DNA from: Seribacter sp963934295
GTDB taxonomy: Bacteria > Verrucomicrobiota > Verrucomicrobiia > Opitutales > Seribacteraceae
DNA length: 64,000 nucleotides
Direction: 5' to 3'
Assembly (NCBI GenBank): GCA_963934295.1
Contig: CAWVXY010000010.1
Span: forward strand, 16,996 to 80,995
The position numbers were made by a program, and so were the translations under genes. The notes beneath the pieces are model-generated. The model made no database searches, had not been told where the DNA came from, and saw only the letters and a list, made by a program, of their open reading frames with translations. Of the stretch, positions 9,369 through 18,625 are shown piece after piece (position 1 is the first letter of the stretch; the number at the start of each line of letters is the position of its first letter).

Positions 9369-9974
9369 TTAGATCGCCTTCCAACCTCCGCCCATGAGAA
9401 TAAATTCAGCCTTCGGTGCTTTAAGGTTACCTTTATTCTTTGTAAGAGTAATGAAATAAGTCTTCCCTGCCTCGGGAGTGAAAATAGTTTTGCGAGTATA
9501 AAGGTCACTTTGGGGTGCTCCAATAGAACCTGACCAAGTCCAACTTGTAAGCGGAGCTTTTTCCGAAAATACTTGCGTGCCATTCTCATCTTCTAGGGAC
9601 ATTCCAAGCAATAAGTCCCCAGCCTCAAAATCCTTTGGTTTTCCTAAGGTTGGCAGAGAATGATCGACTCGCAGATAACAAACGAATTCCACTTCCGGTA
9701 GTCCCTTCAATTCAAACTTGCTGACACTTGCCTCGGTTAAATTGACTGCACCAAGGTCGAGAACAAACCTAAGAATCCCAGCCTTTCTTCCATAATCCGT
9801 AAAGTTGCCATCTCCAGTATATTTTAGGTCGGGATACTTACGGTCCGTTCCAAAGCGGGCAACCTCGTCATTCGGAATGAACTGTTTGATGGTTTGACAA
9901 CCAAAAAGCAGAAAGAGGAAGGAGATTGGAAAGGTGACCAAGAAGTTTTTTTTAGAATGGAGTTTTTTACTCAT
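9369..9974 (-). CDS. Putative lipoprotein, 201 aa
   Basis: The first 26 residues are a lipoprotein signal with lipobox LLFGC, so Cys is the likely lipidated residue and the mature protein sits in the envelope. The rest is predicted mostly beta (for example GILRFVLDLGAVNLTEASVSKFEL and KTYFITLTKNKGNLKAPKAEFIL) and may be a small beta-sandwich. Ferric-uptake or binding motifs are not seen. It is the only gene between the 509-aa unknown and the plus-strand small lipoprotein at 10146. Function unknown. Confidence 0.7.
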   Translation of the reverse strand: MSKKLHSKKNFLVTFPISFLFLLFGCQTIKQFIPNDEVARFGTDRKYPDLKYTGDGNFTDYGRKAGILRFVLDLGAVNLTEASVSKFELKGLPEVEFVCYLRVDHSLPTLGKPKDFEAGDLLLGMSLEDENGTQVFSEKAPLTSWTWSGSIGAPQSDLYTRKTIFTPEAGKTYFITLTKNKGNLKAPKAEFILMGGGWKAI

Positions 9975-10145
9975 GGGTTAGCTTGTAGGAAGAACAGGGA
10001 AAAAAATTGTTACGGCGAAGTAAAAGAATTATCAAAGAAATGTCATCTTGTGACTTCCTCTGAAATTCAATGGCAGACAGGAAAGAAATTGACCAAACTT
10101 CCCTAATAAAGCTTATGTTACAAGCTCAACCTGTTTTATAATACC

Positions 10146-10397
10146 ATGAAGTTAATTCTGATTTTGTCTATCTGTCTTCTTTTACTAATTAATAGTTCTT
10201 GCAGTTGGTCGAGCCGCACAGGTTGGAGTTGGTCTGATAGCGATTCAGTTGAGGAAGAAAAGGAGCGACGCAGGTCAGTGGATTGGAAAACCGACAGAAT
10301 CCTCAAAGTCGGCAGAACCAAGGACCGGGCGGAGGCCCGCAGACAGGCCAAGGAAGAAGTTTTTGAGGAGGAATTCTTCCGCCGATATATTCCTTAA
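10146..10397 (+). CDS. Small putative lipoprotein, 83 aa
   Basis: The ATG at 10146 opens an 83-residue reading frame with a clear lipoprotein signal (about residues 1-19, lipobox INSSC). The mature part is short and strongly charged (EEEKERRRSV, RAEARRQAKEEVFEEEF) and is probably helical. Lipobox plus charged tail makes a true gene more likely than chance, and the overlapping minus-strand frame has no such features. A weak stem with a T-run lies about 30 bases after the stop. Function unknown. Confidence 0.6.
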   Translation: MKLILILSICLLLLINSSCSWSSRTGWSWSDSDSVEEEKERRRSVDWKTDRILKVGRTKDRAEARRQAKEEVFEEEFFRRYIP

Positions 10398-10424
10398 TCG
10401 CCTTAAGATTAGAAAATGAATATT

Positions 10425-10440
10425 AGAGTAAACTCTTTTT
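10425..10440 (+). terminator. Weak terminator-like stem after the 83-aa lipoprotein gene
   Basis: AGAG-TAAA-CTCT followed by four T residues, 28 bases after the stop at 10397. The stem is only 4-5 bp, so this is a weak call. Confidence 0.25.
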
Positions 10441-10466
10441 ATCTATAAATTAAACATCTACTTACC

Positions 10467-10487
10467 ATCTGAGAAAATCTATCAGAT
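10467..10487. repeat. Inverted repeat ATCTGA-N9-TCAGAT upstream of YiiX-like gene
   Basis: A 6-bp perfect inverted repeat 53 bases upstream of the TTG start at 10541. It could be an operator or an mRNA hairpin. There is no T-tract, so termination is unlikely. Confidence 0.25.
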
Positions 10488-10540
10488 TGAACATATGATT
10501 GGTTAAATGAACTTCCTAATAAACTTGACCGTCTTCAACT

Positions 10541-11170
10541 TTGATTCAAGCCTTTGAGGGATTGAAAGCCCAACTGTTCGTCTTTTTCATCATCCAAAAC
10601 CTTTTATCCCTCGGTGCATATCAACCCAAGGAGGGAGATCTTTACTTTCAATCTTTACCCCGAAATGCGGTGGTCAATGCAATCGAAGGAGCCTCCGATT
10701 CGCCCTACTCTCATTGCGGCATTCTCGTTCGAAAGGGTGATGCATGGTTCATACTCGAAGCAATCGGACCGGTCAGGGAAACCCCTTTGGCGAAATGGAT
10801 CAATCAAGCTAGGGACAGGCATTACGATGTATTCCGTCTCGAAGCCGAACATGAAAGGAATATTCCAGCTTTCATTAAGGCGGCGAGAAAGTATATGGGA
10901 AGACCCTACGACATTCGCTACCGTATGGATGATGAGAAAATTTATTGTTCGGAACTGATCTTCAAGGGCTATCGGGACGCGACGGGGAAATCCCTGGGGA
11001 AACTGGTCAAGTTCGGCGATTTAAAGTGGGTCAGGCACACCCCCGTCATTCTTGCCATCGAGGGAAGCATTCCGTTGAATCGAATCATGATAACCCCTAG
11101 GCACTTGTCCGAAGCCAAACAATTGGAAAAGGTTTTCTCTTCCAAAGAAAAGATTCGTAAAAAGCCCTAG
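10541..11170 (+). CDS. YiiX/YebB-like permuted papain-fold hydrolase
   Basis: A 209-residue protein of the permuted papain-like YiiX family (NlpC/P60 superfamily, former DUF830). The ordered catalytic elements are visible: SHCGI with His58, then KIYCSELI with Cys136, followed by a YRDATGK segment. Such enzymes cleave amide bonds in peptidoglycan or lipid-linked substrates; the substrate here is not predictable. The N terminus is hydrophobic (FVFFIIQNLLSLG), consistent with export. The start is a TTG at 10541: an in-frame TGA lies 12 bases upstream and no in-frame ATG precedes the first domain block. It converges with avtA, overlapping it by 4 bases (11167-11170). Confidence 0.85.
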   Translation: MIQAFEGLKAQLFVFFIIQNLLSLGAYQPKEGDLYFQSLPRNAVVNAIEGASDSPYSHCGILVRKGDAWFILEAIGPVRETPLAKWINQARDRHYDVFRLEAEHERNIPAFIKAARKYMGRPYDIRYRMDDEKIYCSELIFKGYRDATGKSLGKLVKFGDLKWVRHTPVILAIEGSIPLNRIMITPRHLSEAKQLEKVFSSKEKIRKKP

Positions 11171-12429
11171 GATTCGGAATAGATTTTCCGAATCTCGCTT
11201 GCGATCAAGGACAGTCCCCTTTCCACCACCTCATCGTCCTGAGCATAAGTAACTCGGATACACTGGTTCTTATGATCCCAGTTGTCTTCTTCCATGCCGG
11301 GAAAGAAATAATGGCCGGACACCACGAGCACCCCCTTTTTCTTGAGTCTTTGATACAGTTCCTGACTGCTTATGGGCAAACCCTCAAACCATAGCCACAG
11401 GAACAGGGCTCCTTCGGGCTTATGAATCCTCATCGGAATATGGTCACCCATTTCTCTTCGAAGTTGTGCCACAGCCCTATTGGCCTTCTCTTCGTAAAAC
11501 GGTTTAACCATTTCATTACTCACTCTGGTAATTTCACCACTCTTTACCAAGTCCAAAGCGAGAGCAGGTCCGAGACTACCCGGAGCAAGACTAAAAACAG
11601 AAGTCATCCGTGAAATAACCTGAATGATTTCCTCCCGGGCAATCACGATACCCGTGCGCAAACTGGGCAACCCGAACTTGGACAAACTTAAGCAGAGTAC
11701 AATATTTTCATCCCAAACCGGCTGTGCTTCCGTGTAAATAATATTGGGAAAAGGCGTGCCATACGCGTTATCAATAATCAGTGGAATACCCTGCAAATTA
11801 GCAATTTCTCGAAGTCGGGACACCTCATCATCTGTGACCACATTGCCAGTCGGATTAGTTGGTCTGGAAAAACAAATTGCTCCGATATTATCGTCCATTT
11901 TCAGTCGGTCAAAATCAACTCGGTACTTAAATAATCTTGCATCTAATAATTCGATCTCTGGACGATTGGCTTGGAAAAAATTAGGTTCCAAGCCCACTTC
12001 GGAATAACCGATATATTCAGGGGCCAGCGGCAAAAGAATCTGCTTTGAGTGCCCACCTTCAAACTTCCCTGCGAATAAATTAAAAAGAGAAAAGAAGGCA
12101 TTCTGACTTCCATTGGTCAGGGCAATATTTTCAGGTCCGATACTCCACCCGAACTCATCACGAAACAAATCGGCCAAGGCACCTACAAATGCCTTAGCAC
12201 CTTGCGGAGTGTCATAGTTTCCAATTACTCGCTCAAATTCTCCCGCACTGGAAAGAATATCCTTCATACTTGACCGGAATAAAGCCTGAACTTCCGCTAT
12301 ATGAGCCGGGTTCCCACCACCAAGCATCAAGGGCGCAGGATCGGAGACGAGGGCATCCCCTAAATCATCCATCAACTCGCCAATGCCTATCTCACCCGCA
12401 AACCGTTTACCAAAATCTGAAAATTTCAT
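11167..12429 (-). CDS. avtA: Valine-pyruvate aminotransferase AvtA
   Basis: The 420-residue protein follows E. coli AvtA closely along its length. Shared blocks include LMLGGGNPA (about 35-42), NIALTNGSQNAFF (101-113), PLAPEYIGY (134-142), SRPTNPTGN (188-196), IDNAYG with Asp220, and SLSKFGLPS with Lys251 as the PLP-binding lysine. The enzyme is a cytoplasmic class I/II aminotransferase that makes valine from 2-oxoisovalerate using alanine. It is a housekeeping gene among envelope genes and shares no obvious pathway with its neighbours. The small lipoprotein gene upstream ends 11 bases before its start, so cotranscription is possible. Confidence 0.95.
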   Translation of the reverse strand: MKFSDFGKRFAGEIGIGELMDDLGDALVSDPAPLMLGGGNPAHIAEVQALFRSSMKDILSSAGEFERVIGNYDTPQGAKAFVGALADLFRDEFGWSIGPENIALTNGSQNAFFSLFNLFAGKFEGGHSKQILLPLAPEYIGYSEVGLEPNFFQANRPEIELLDARLFKYRVDFDRLKMDDNIGAICFSRPTNPTGNVVTDDEVSRLREIANLQGIPLIIDNAYGTPFPNIIYTEAQPVWDENIVLCLSLSKFGLPSLRTGIVIAREEIIQVISRMTSVFSLAPGSLGPALALDLVKSGEITRVSNEMVKPFYEEKANRAVAQLRREMGDHIPMRIHKPEGALFLWLWFEGLPISSQELYQRLKKKGVLVVSGHYFFPGMEEDNWDHKNQCIRVTYAQDDEVVERGLSLIASEIRKIYSES

Positions 12430-12440
12430 TCGTTTTATTC

Positions 12441-12881
12441 TTAGATTTCAAACCATGTCACATAGGCATGTAGATGACCGTCTTCCCGCCCAAGAATACA
12501 TTCAACAAATTTTAACTTAGGAAGTTCGAGTGCTCGATCAATTCGGTCCTTTAATTCCTCCACCTTCCACCATTTTTGTTTCTGAGCAAAATGATAATCA
12601 GACTTTGAGTTACTACCATTTTTAAAAATATCGTTTCTCATAAACGCTTCTTTTTCAGCTTCAGGGATTGCCACTTTTAAGGCCAAAGATCGATCGATCC
12701 CAGATCCCAAAAAGTAATAGCCAATAGGTTCCGTTCCATCAGGAAAAACTACCCCAGTAAGCTTGGATACATAATTCATTTCTTTCCCCGTGATCTCGGT
12801 TCCATCCAGTTCGATATCGTCACCGAAATCCAAGCAGGAAACCATTAAGAAAAGCAAAGAGAGAAAGAATAATCTACTCAT
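12441..12881 (-). CDS. Putative lipoprotein, 146 aa
   Basis: An in-frame start exists at 12926, but the ATG at 12881 places a standard lipoprotein signal (MSRLFFLSLLFLMVSC) at the N terminus, so I choose it. The mature part is acidic at first (DFGDDIELDG) and then contains YYFLGSGIDRSLALKV and a Trp-rich stretch. No family is recognised. It lies directly upstream of avtA on the same strand and is followed upstream by two further small exported proteins of similar size; they are not obviously related in sequence. Confidence 0.7.
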   Translation of the reverse strand: MSRLFFLSLLFLMVSCLDFGDDIELDGTEITGKEMNYVSKLTGVVFPDGTEPIGYYFLGSGIDRSLALKVAIPEAEKEAFMRNDIFKNGSNSKSDYHFAQKQKWWKVEELKDRIDRALELPKLKFVECILGREDGHLHAYVTWFEI

Positions 12882-13000
12882 AGTAAATAAGTTTATAAAT
12901 TGAAGGCACACCATATTCATATTCATGGCATTGTTAACTCTTTTCCAGTCTTCGCTCCCTTCTTGAAAAATTCATAAAGGGTTTAAAATAAAAACTATCT

Positions 13001-13378
13001 TTATTCAAAGGGTGAAACAGGAGGATCTCCATTTATACCATAATAAGAAAAAGTGGAAGCATTCCCTTCATAGCCAGCAATATCAGAATCGCTGTGCCCA
13101 ATTACCTCATCGAAAATATCACGGGTTATTTCAATTTGAATGATAACCTCTTCCTTACCCTGTTTTTCCAAGTGATCAATTAAACCATTTGAGAAATGAC
13201 CAATTACATGGCCTGGAAAATCCACAAATTCAAATTCAACCAGATTATGCCCCTTGTTGTTTTGATTGCGGTCAACTTTCCAAGTCATAGAAAAATCCTT
13301 AATTTCTTCAGTTTGAAAAACCGAGCAACCAGAAAAACAAGTTGAAAACACAAATACGAGAAGTGATAAAAGCTTCAT
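13001..13378 (-). CDS. Putative lipoprotein, 125 aa
   Basis: The N terminus is a lipoprotein signal with lipobox CFSGC at about residue 18. The mature part has alternating hydrophobic strands (HNLVEFEFVDFPGHVIGHF, EVIIQIEITRD) and may form a small beta domain. No family or active-site motif is recognised. It belongs to a run of small minus-strand exported proteins between avtA and the beta-propeller gene, with 119- and 63-base gaps on either side. Confidence 0.65.
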   Translation of the reverse strand: MKLLSLLVFVFSTCFSGCSVFQTEEIKDFSMTWKVDRNQNNKGHNLVEFEFVDFPGHVIGHFSNGLIDHLEKQGKEEVIIQIEITRDIFDEVIGHSDSDIAGYEGNASTFSYYGINGDPPVSPFE

Positions 13379-13441
13379 AATTGAATAGGATACTTACTTT
13401 TTTGAATCCTCTAATAAGACTTCCATTTCATGGAATATATT

Positions 13442-13903
13442 TTATTCATCCTTAAATTCAGGAAAGGAAACTTTCCCATCGAATCCAACCACCACCATCT
13501 TCATTTCCATATCTTTCAATAGCTTCATCTTCTCTTCTTTGGATTTATCCTTTGCGTCTTTTAAAGCCACAGGAAACTTGGTAACCATGATACCCCAGTC
13601 GTCCGAATTCCCACCACCCTTAATCATGAGTGCTAAAAAGGATGTCTCATCATTCTTCCAACCAAACTTTTTTTTCACCGCTTCATAAACAATCTCTGGG
13701 ATACCGACCTGCTTGGCGATCTCAGAATAAAAAGTATCCGGATCATCGTATTCTCCGATTGGTTTTATTCCCGTGATCGTTGTGTCATATAGCTTTTCAA
13801 AGAATTCAACTTTCCTTCGATCCTCTGATGGTTCTAGAGATTCAGAAAATCCTAGCAGAGGAAAAAGAAGAATTGCGGGAAGTAGGAACAAAATACTCTT
13901 CAT
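13442..13903 (-). CDS. Small secreted protein, 153 aa, unknown
   Basis: The reading frame extends upstream to 13933, but the ATG at 13903 gives a clean signal peptide (MKSILFLLPAILLFPLLGFSE) and is preferred. The mature protein is Lys/Asp/Glu-rich and probably mixed alpha/beta (for example SFLALMIKGGGNSDDWGIMV and MKMVVVGFDGKVSF). No known family is seen. The gene follows the beta-propeller gene by about 49 bases on the same strand. Confidence 0.65.
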   Translation of the reverse strand: MKSILFLLPAILLFPLLGFSESLEPSEDRRKVEFFEKLYDTTITGIKPIGEYDDPDTFYSEIAKQVGIPEIVYEAVKKKFGWKNDETSFLALMIKGGGNSDDWGIMVTKFPVALKDAKDKSKEEKMKLLKDMEMKMVVVGFDGKVSFPEFKDE

Positions 13904-13952
13904 ATTTTTACTGAAGGCATGAATTTCATTCATGGCAAATATTTAAAAATTA

Positions 13953-14894
13953 CTACTTTAAAGATCCTTCTTTTTTTCCATTGGTACTAATCACATGAAC
14001 TTCATGAGCGCGGACTTGAGGATTGAAATATTCCCATACGACTTTTTTATCTTTTGTAACTTCAAAGATTTTGGGCATATCTCCCTTTTTTTGCCCGTAA
14101 CTACAGATAATCGTATTCCCGTTTGCTAGACGCTGCCCTCCACATGGATCGGCGAACCTTCCCCCCACATCAGAATTATCCACCCGCCAGACAACTTTTC
14201 CATCTCGATCAAACTCTACGGTTTTATTTCCATTGGTTAAATTAACCAGAAGGTTTCCACCCTTTAAATGAATTGCAGTAAATGGCCAATTTCTCTTTTT
14301 ACGCCCACCCAACTCAGTCAAATCCGTTTTAATGGTCCTTACTACAGAACCATTCGGTTTATATTCCTTGACCGCAAAAGCGAGAAGATGGGGAACAATA
14401 TAATTTCCATTGGGCAGTTTGCGAGCCATCCGGGTTTGCATGTGAGCATTATTGGTATCGGGTTGAAGGGGAACGCGCACAGCAATGGATCCCTTTAGGT
14501 CGACTTCCAACAATTGTGGCTTTACACCCCGCTCAACAACCAATGTATTTCCATTCTCAAGCCGCATGCAAGTCCCTAGTTCTTTATTCCCTTTACTCAA
14601 TTTATAACTCCATACCAGCTTCCCTTCACGAGTAATTTCTTTCGCCACATTTCCCACCGAAACCAAAATATTTCCATTCCCCAAAACAAATCCATCCCGC
14701 CCATACCCGTTGGTTTGCCATACAATCTGATTATCCTCATTTATAAGGACAGTTCTGTTTCCGCAGATTAAAAATGAATGCCGAATTCCACTATCGCTGA
14801 CTTGTTTACCAAAGTTTAGATCGGGGTTTTCATTTTTTGCGGATGCAAATAGGGCTAATGATAAGAGGAGGCAGGCAGTTTTTATTAAGTTCAT
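13953..14894 (-). CDS. Secreted beta-propeller protein (PQQ-like repeats)
   Basis: A 313-residue protein with a signal peptide (about 1-19, ending ASAK) and repeated blades of the pattern GNTLV/GNYIV followed by a strand ending VVW or LVW (NQIVWQT, GKLVWSY, GKVVWRV, KKVVWEY). This is typical of PQQ-like or arylsulfotransferase-like propellers. No catalytic residues can be assigned. It is immediately downstream (27 bases) of the sulfatase at 14922-17075 on the same strand, so it may be made with it. A binding or substrate-recognition role is more likely than quinoprotein catalysis, given the small size. Confidence 0.8.
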   Translation of the reverse strand: MNLIKTACLLLSLALFASAKNENPDLNFGKQVSDSGIRHSFLICGNRTVLINEDNQIVWQTNGYGRDGFVLGNGNILVSVGNVAKEITREGKLVWSYKLSKGNKELGTCMRLENGNTLVVERGVKPQLLEVDLKGSIAVRVPLQPDTNNAHMQTRMARKLPNGNYIVPHLLAFAVKEYKPNGSVVRTIKTDLTELGGRKKRNWPFTAIHLKGGNLLVNLTNGNKTVEFDRDGKVVWRVDNSDVGGRFADPCGGQRLANGNTIICSYGQKKGDMPKIFEVTKDKKVVWEYFNPQVRAHEVHVISTNGKKEGSLK

Positions 14895-14921
14895 TCTGAT
14901 TTAGATAAATATATTTGTTTA

Positions 14922-17075
14922 CTATTTAAGCTTGAGTTTAACCTCATGGAGCATGCCTTTAAAGCGTGAACTTGAATCATATGCTACCACTGTAGACTGA
15001 GAATCATTTCCAATCTCAAGCGGGTCCTGAGGATGGCTATTAAAAAGCCCCGATAGTTTTCCTCTCCCTTCCACCTTGCCATCAATTTTAAGGAATACTC
15101 TCCCATCGTGTAAAAGTTCTGCTGACAGGGAAGCTCGTTCCTTAGGGAGAATTTTGGTTGCCCGAATAGTGTGTAAGGCTCCTTCCAAACGACAGGAAAA
15201 AACCGGCCTTCCATCAACGAGATAAAGAGAATAACCACTGCGGTTTCCGCCATGGGAAATCAAAACTCCGCTCTTTTCCTTCCCTCGTGTAATGGAAAGT
15301 TTTATCTCTATGGATTTCTGAGCAAACTTAGGTGCGTAATCACGAGCTACCTGGTCCCCATGTTTAAAAATATAAAATCCGTGAGTATCTTTCTTCATCT
15401 TCTTTCTCACCTTGGCTGGATTTTCTACTGCATGACTGTAGTAAGGACTGACCTTAACCCGCTTTGCCCACTGCAACCACTCAGCCTCCAGTTCTTCTGC
15501 TTTGGCCGCCTGAGAATCAATTAGATTGTTCGTTTCGCATCGGTCCTCAGCTAAGTTATAAAGTTCCCAAGTCCGATTCTTATATCGGTTGTTTCCACGC
15601 ACCAGTTTCCAATCACCCTTACGAATCGCACTTGATTCAAAATGATCAAAACAAAGAACACGATCGCCTGCATCCCTTACCCCATTGAAGAAAGGGACCA
15701 AGCTCTTTCCCTCAACCGGAATCAAGTCTTCGCCTTTAAATTTCTTTGGGTAGTTAGCTTGGGAAACTTCTAGGACCGTAGGCATAAAGTCTATGAGGTG
15801 AACAGGGGAGCGAATCCAACGGTCGGTATCTATTATTCCCTTTGGCCAATGCACAAGTAGTGGGCTACAATTGCCACCCTCATGGTTGAAATGCTTATAC
15901 ATACGCAATGGAGTATTACTCAAGCAGGACCAAGCGCTCCCCACCGAATGATACGTGCCCGGACCGCCCACATTTTGAAGTTCCTTCCCTTGGTGCAGCT
16001 TAGTGAATCCCTTCCGACTGCTTTGATCGAAACCAAAGGGCCCCCACTCATAACAGGCACCATTATCGCTGGTGAATAGAATGAGGGTATTTTCAAGATC
16101 TTCACCCTTTTCCAGAAGCGATAGGATTTTGCCAATGCCCTGATCCACATGGTCAATCATTGCGGCAAAAGTAGCCATTCGGTAAACAAGGTCTTCCTGA
16201 CGGTTTTGAGAAACATCCTTCCAGTTAGGGTTTGGTTTTCCAGCATATTGATTGGCAATGTCATCGCGGTCGACCGGTACATCGGAAAGCTCAGTAAATT
16301 TCCACGAATCCGTTACCAGTCCCATTTGTTTTTGTTTTGCAAAACGTTCTTTTCGAAGTTTGTCCCAACCCTTACGATAAGTCTTAAGGTAAGAGTCCCG
16401 GGTATCAGCTGGTGCCTCCAAAGGAAAATGGGGTGAGGAATGAGCAAGGTATAGAAAGAAGGGCTCTTCTTTTTTCTGAGCCTGGCTAAGAAACTCGATT
16501 GCATAATCATTGAAAGCATCGGTTGCATAATACTCGTCGTTTTCATATTTCAATTCCTCTTTTCTGCCTTCGGGTAACCTCTGGTAATTACCCGCTTTCC
16601 ACTGACTGGTGCTATGCCCACGAATATATCCATAGTATTCGTCAAATCCACGATCCGTGGGAATTTCCTCGTGGCCAACATGCCACTTACCCACTCCATA
16701 GGTCGAGTAGCCCACTTCTTTAAGAACCTCAGCCAGGGTCATGCATTGCTTGTTCAGTTTCCCAAGGTAAGCAGGGCCCAAGCGATCCGTTGAGTCCCGA
16801 CCCGTAAAATTCGCAATCCCTGCCTGATGAGAATAAAGCCCGGTGAGCAAAGAAGCCCGGGATGGACAGCAACGGGCAGAATTATAATTTTGTGTAAAAC
16901 GCAGACCTTTTTTTGCCAACCGATCCAAATGAGGAGTCCTAACTTCTCCGCCAAATGACCCAAGATCGGAGTAACCCATATCATCAACCAACACCACAAT
17001 TACATTGGGACGGGATTTAGCATTCAAAGAAAAAATGAAACTCGTGAACAGAGAAAGTAAAATGACATTCTTCAT
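14922..17075 (-). CDS. Secreted sulfatase with C-terminal ConA-like domain
   Basis: I choose the ATG at 17075 (717 aa) over the GTG at 17093 because it starts the signal peptide directly. The type I sulfatase domain is complete: metal-binding VDDMG, formylglycine motif CCPSR (first Cys about residue 69), GVGKWHVG and LFTSDNGACYEW. It resembles arylsulfatase A-type enzymes that desulfate glycans or small esters and needs a separate formylglycine-forming enzyme, not encoded here. After about residue 570 a beta-rich domain (SGVLISHGGNRSGYSLYLVDG, then FKGMLHEVKLKL) looks concanavalin/LamG-like and may bind sugar. It is divergent from the DASS transporter gene at 17155. Confidence 0.92.
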   Translation of the reverse strand: MKNVILLSLFTSFIFSLNAKSRPNVIVVLVDDMGYSDLGSFGGEVRTPHLDRLAKKGLRFTQNYNSARCCPSRASLLTGLYSHQAGIANFTGRDSTDRLGPAYLGKLNKQCMTLAEVLKEVGYSTYGVGKWHVGHEEIPTDRGFDEYYGYIRGHSTSQWKAGNYQRLPEGRKEELKYENDEYYATDAFNDYAIEFLSQAQKKEEPFFLYLAHSSPHFPLEAPADTRDSYLKTYRKGWDKLRKERFAKQKQMGLVTDSWKFTELSDVPVDRDDIANQYAGKPNPNWKDVSQNRQEDLVYRMATFAAMIDHVDQGIGKILSLLEKGEDLENTLILFTSDNGACYEWGPFGFDQSSRKGFTKLHQGKELQNVGGPGTYHSVGSAWSCLSNTPLRMYKHFNHEGGNCSPLLVHWPKGIIDTDRWIRSPVHLIDFMPTVLEVSQANYPKKFKGEDLIPVEGKSLVPFFNGVRDAGDRVLCFDHFESSAIRKGDWKLVRGNNRYKNRTWELYNLAEDRCETNNLIDSQAAKAEELEAEWLQWAKRVKVSPYYSHAVENPAKVRKKMKKDTHGFYIFKHGDQVARDYAPKFAQKSIEIKLSITRGKEKSGVLISHGGNRSGYSLYLVDGRPVFSCRLEGALHTIRATKILPKERASLSAELLHDGRVFLKIDGKVEGRGKLSGLFNSHPQDPLEIGNDSQSTVVAYDSSSRFKGMLHEVKLKLK

Positions 17076-17154
17076 GATCCCATTCTTTCCCACTTCGATT
17101 TAAGCGTAAAATAAAATCGGAATCTAAATAGTGATTTGTTCTAATAAGATTGAA

Positions 17155-18573
17155 ATGTCCAATAAGGAGAAAAGTTTATCAGATCCGGGAAATTTGAAAG
17201 GAAGTAATCCTATGCTTTTGGCTGCCCCGGCACTTGCAATTCTGATAAGTTGGTTTTTTCATCACTTTGGTGAGATGGAAACTAAAGCGGTCATCACCCT
17301 TGGGATCGCGATTTGGACAGCACTCTGGTGGATATTCGAAGCCGTCCCCATTCCAGTCGCTTCTCTCCTTCCTCTTTCCCTACTGCCTCTCTTTGGAGTT
17401 TTAAGTCCGAAAGTTGTGGGAGAAAAATACGGACACCCACTTGTCCTTCTTCTCTTTGGTGGTTTTCTTCTTTCCAAAGCGATGGAAAAAAGTGGAGCCC
17501 ACAAAAGAATTGCCCTAATGATGGTCAATGCCTGTCCGAGCGGCGAAAAATTTCTTATTCTCGGGTTTATGATCGCGACGGCTTTTCTAAGCATGTGGAT
17601 TTCAAACACGGCCACTACATTGATGATGTTACCCATGGCTCTTGCCGTAATACAGGGAAGTCGTAATCACCAATTGACCATTCCTTTACTTCTGGGTATT
17701 GCTTTTGCCGCCAATGTCGGAGGCATTGGAACCCCGATTGGAACTCCTCCCAATCTTGTGATGATTGGTGCTTATTCTGACCTGGGATACCCGGAGTTAT
17801 CTTTCAGTGAATGGATGAAGTTTGGGATACCAGTCACGATCGTCATGGTCCTTGTTATATGGCTTTGGTTATCCCGTGGAATTACCAGTAGTCAGAAAAT
17901 TTCACTCCCTCATCCCGGAAATTGGCGAACTGCTGAAGTCCGAACACTCCTTGTTTTTGGCCTGACCGCGCTTACATGGATCACCCGATCTGAACCTTTT
18001 GGCGGATGGAAAACCTGGTTGGATCTGCCCAATGCCAATGATGCCAGCGTTGCCTTTATCGCAGTCATTGCACTTTTCTGCCTGCCCAGTGGTGATGGTA
18101 AAGGAGATCGCCTCCTTGACTGGAAGACTGCCAACCAAATCCCCTGGGGAATGCTGGTATTGGTTGGTGCTGGGCTTTGTTTAGGGGAAGCTTTCAAGCA
18201 GTCCGGTCTGAGTGCATCCATTGCCGGCGTATTTTCGGGTATTGAGAACCTCCCTCTTTTCGGATTACTCCTTGGAATTTGTCTTTTAGTGACCTTCCTC
18301 ACAGAAATGACCAGCAATACAGCCACCACTAACGTTTTGATGCCCATACTCGGTGCCGCCGCAACTGCTTCGAATTTAGATCCAATTCTTTTGATGATAC
18401 CTGCGGCGATGAGTGCAAGTTGTGCCTTTATGCTACCGGTAGCCACCATTCCGAATGCAGTGGTTTTTGGCACCGGCGAAATTACCGTGGGTAAAATGGC
18501 CCGTGAAGGTCTGGTATTGAATATTCTCGGAGCAGTTGTAATTTCTGTCATCTGTTTTTTCTTACTTTCTTAA
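17155..18573 (+). CDS. DASS (SLC13) family sodium/anion symporter
   Basis: An integral membrane protein of about 472 residues with a dozen hydrophobic segments. Two copies of the SNT signature of the divalent anion:Na+ symporter family are visible (SNTATTLMM and SNTATTNVL), one in each half, as in VcINDY. Family members carry dicarboxylates, citrate or sulfate; the sequence alone does not say which. The ATG at 17155 is preferred to the GTG at 17131. It lies between two sulfatase genes, so sulfate handling is possible, but succinate-type dicarboxylates are the common substrates. Confidence 0.9.
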   Translation: MSNKEKSLSDPGNLKGSNPMLLAAPALAILISWFFHHFGEMETKAVITLGIAIWTALWWIFEAVPIPVASLLPLSLLPLFGVLSPKVVGEKYGHPLVLLLFGGFLLSKAMEKSGAHKRIALMMVNACPSGEKFLILGFMIATAFLSMWISNTATTLMMLPMALAVIQGSRNHQLTIPLLLGIAFAANVGGIGTPIGTPPNLVMIGAYSDLGYPELSFSEWMKFGIPVTIVMVLVIWLWLSRGITSSQKISLPHPGNWRTAEVRTLLVFGLTALTWITRSEPFGGWKTWLDLPNANDASVAFIAVIALFCLPSGDGKGDRLLDWKTANQIPWGMLVLVGAGLCLGEAFKQSGLSASIAGVFSGIENLPLFGLLLGICLLVTFLTEMTSNTATTNVLMPILGAAATASNLDPILLMIPAAMSASCAFMLPVATIPNAVVFGTGEITVGKMAREGLVLNILGAVVISVICFFLLS

Positions 18574-18625
18574 CTTTCAAGTCTCCTCCCTACACTAAAA
18601 GTCTAACCCCACCATTTCTTCCTCC

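Noticed and set aside
17910..18551. Minus-strand frame of 213 codons opposite the DASS transporter
   Set aside because: Antisense to a membrane protein with clear SNT motifs; the basic, Ser/Pro-rich translation is typical of a shadow frame.
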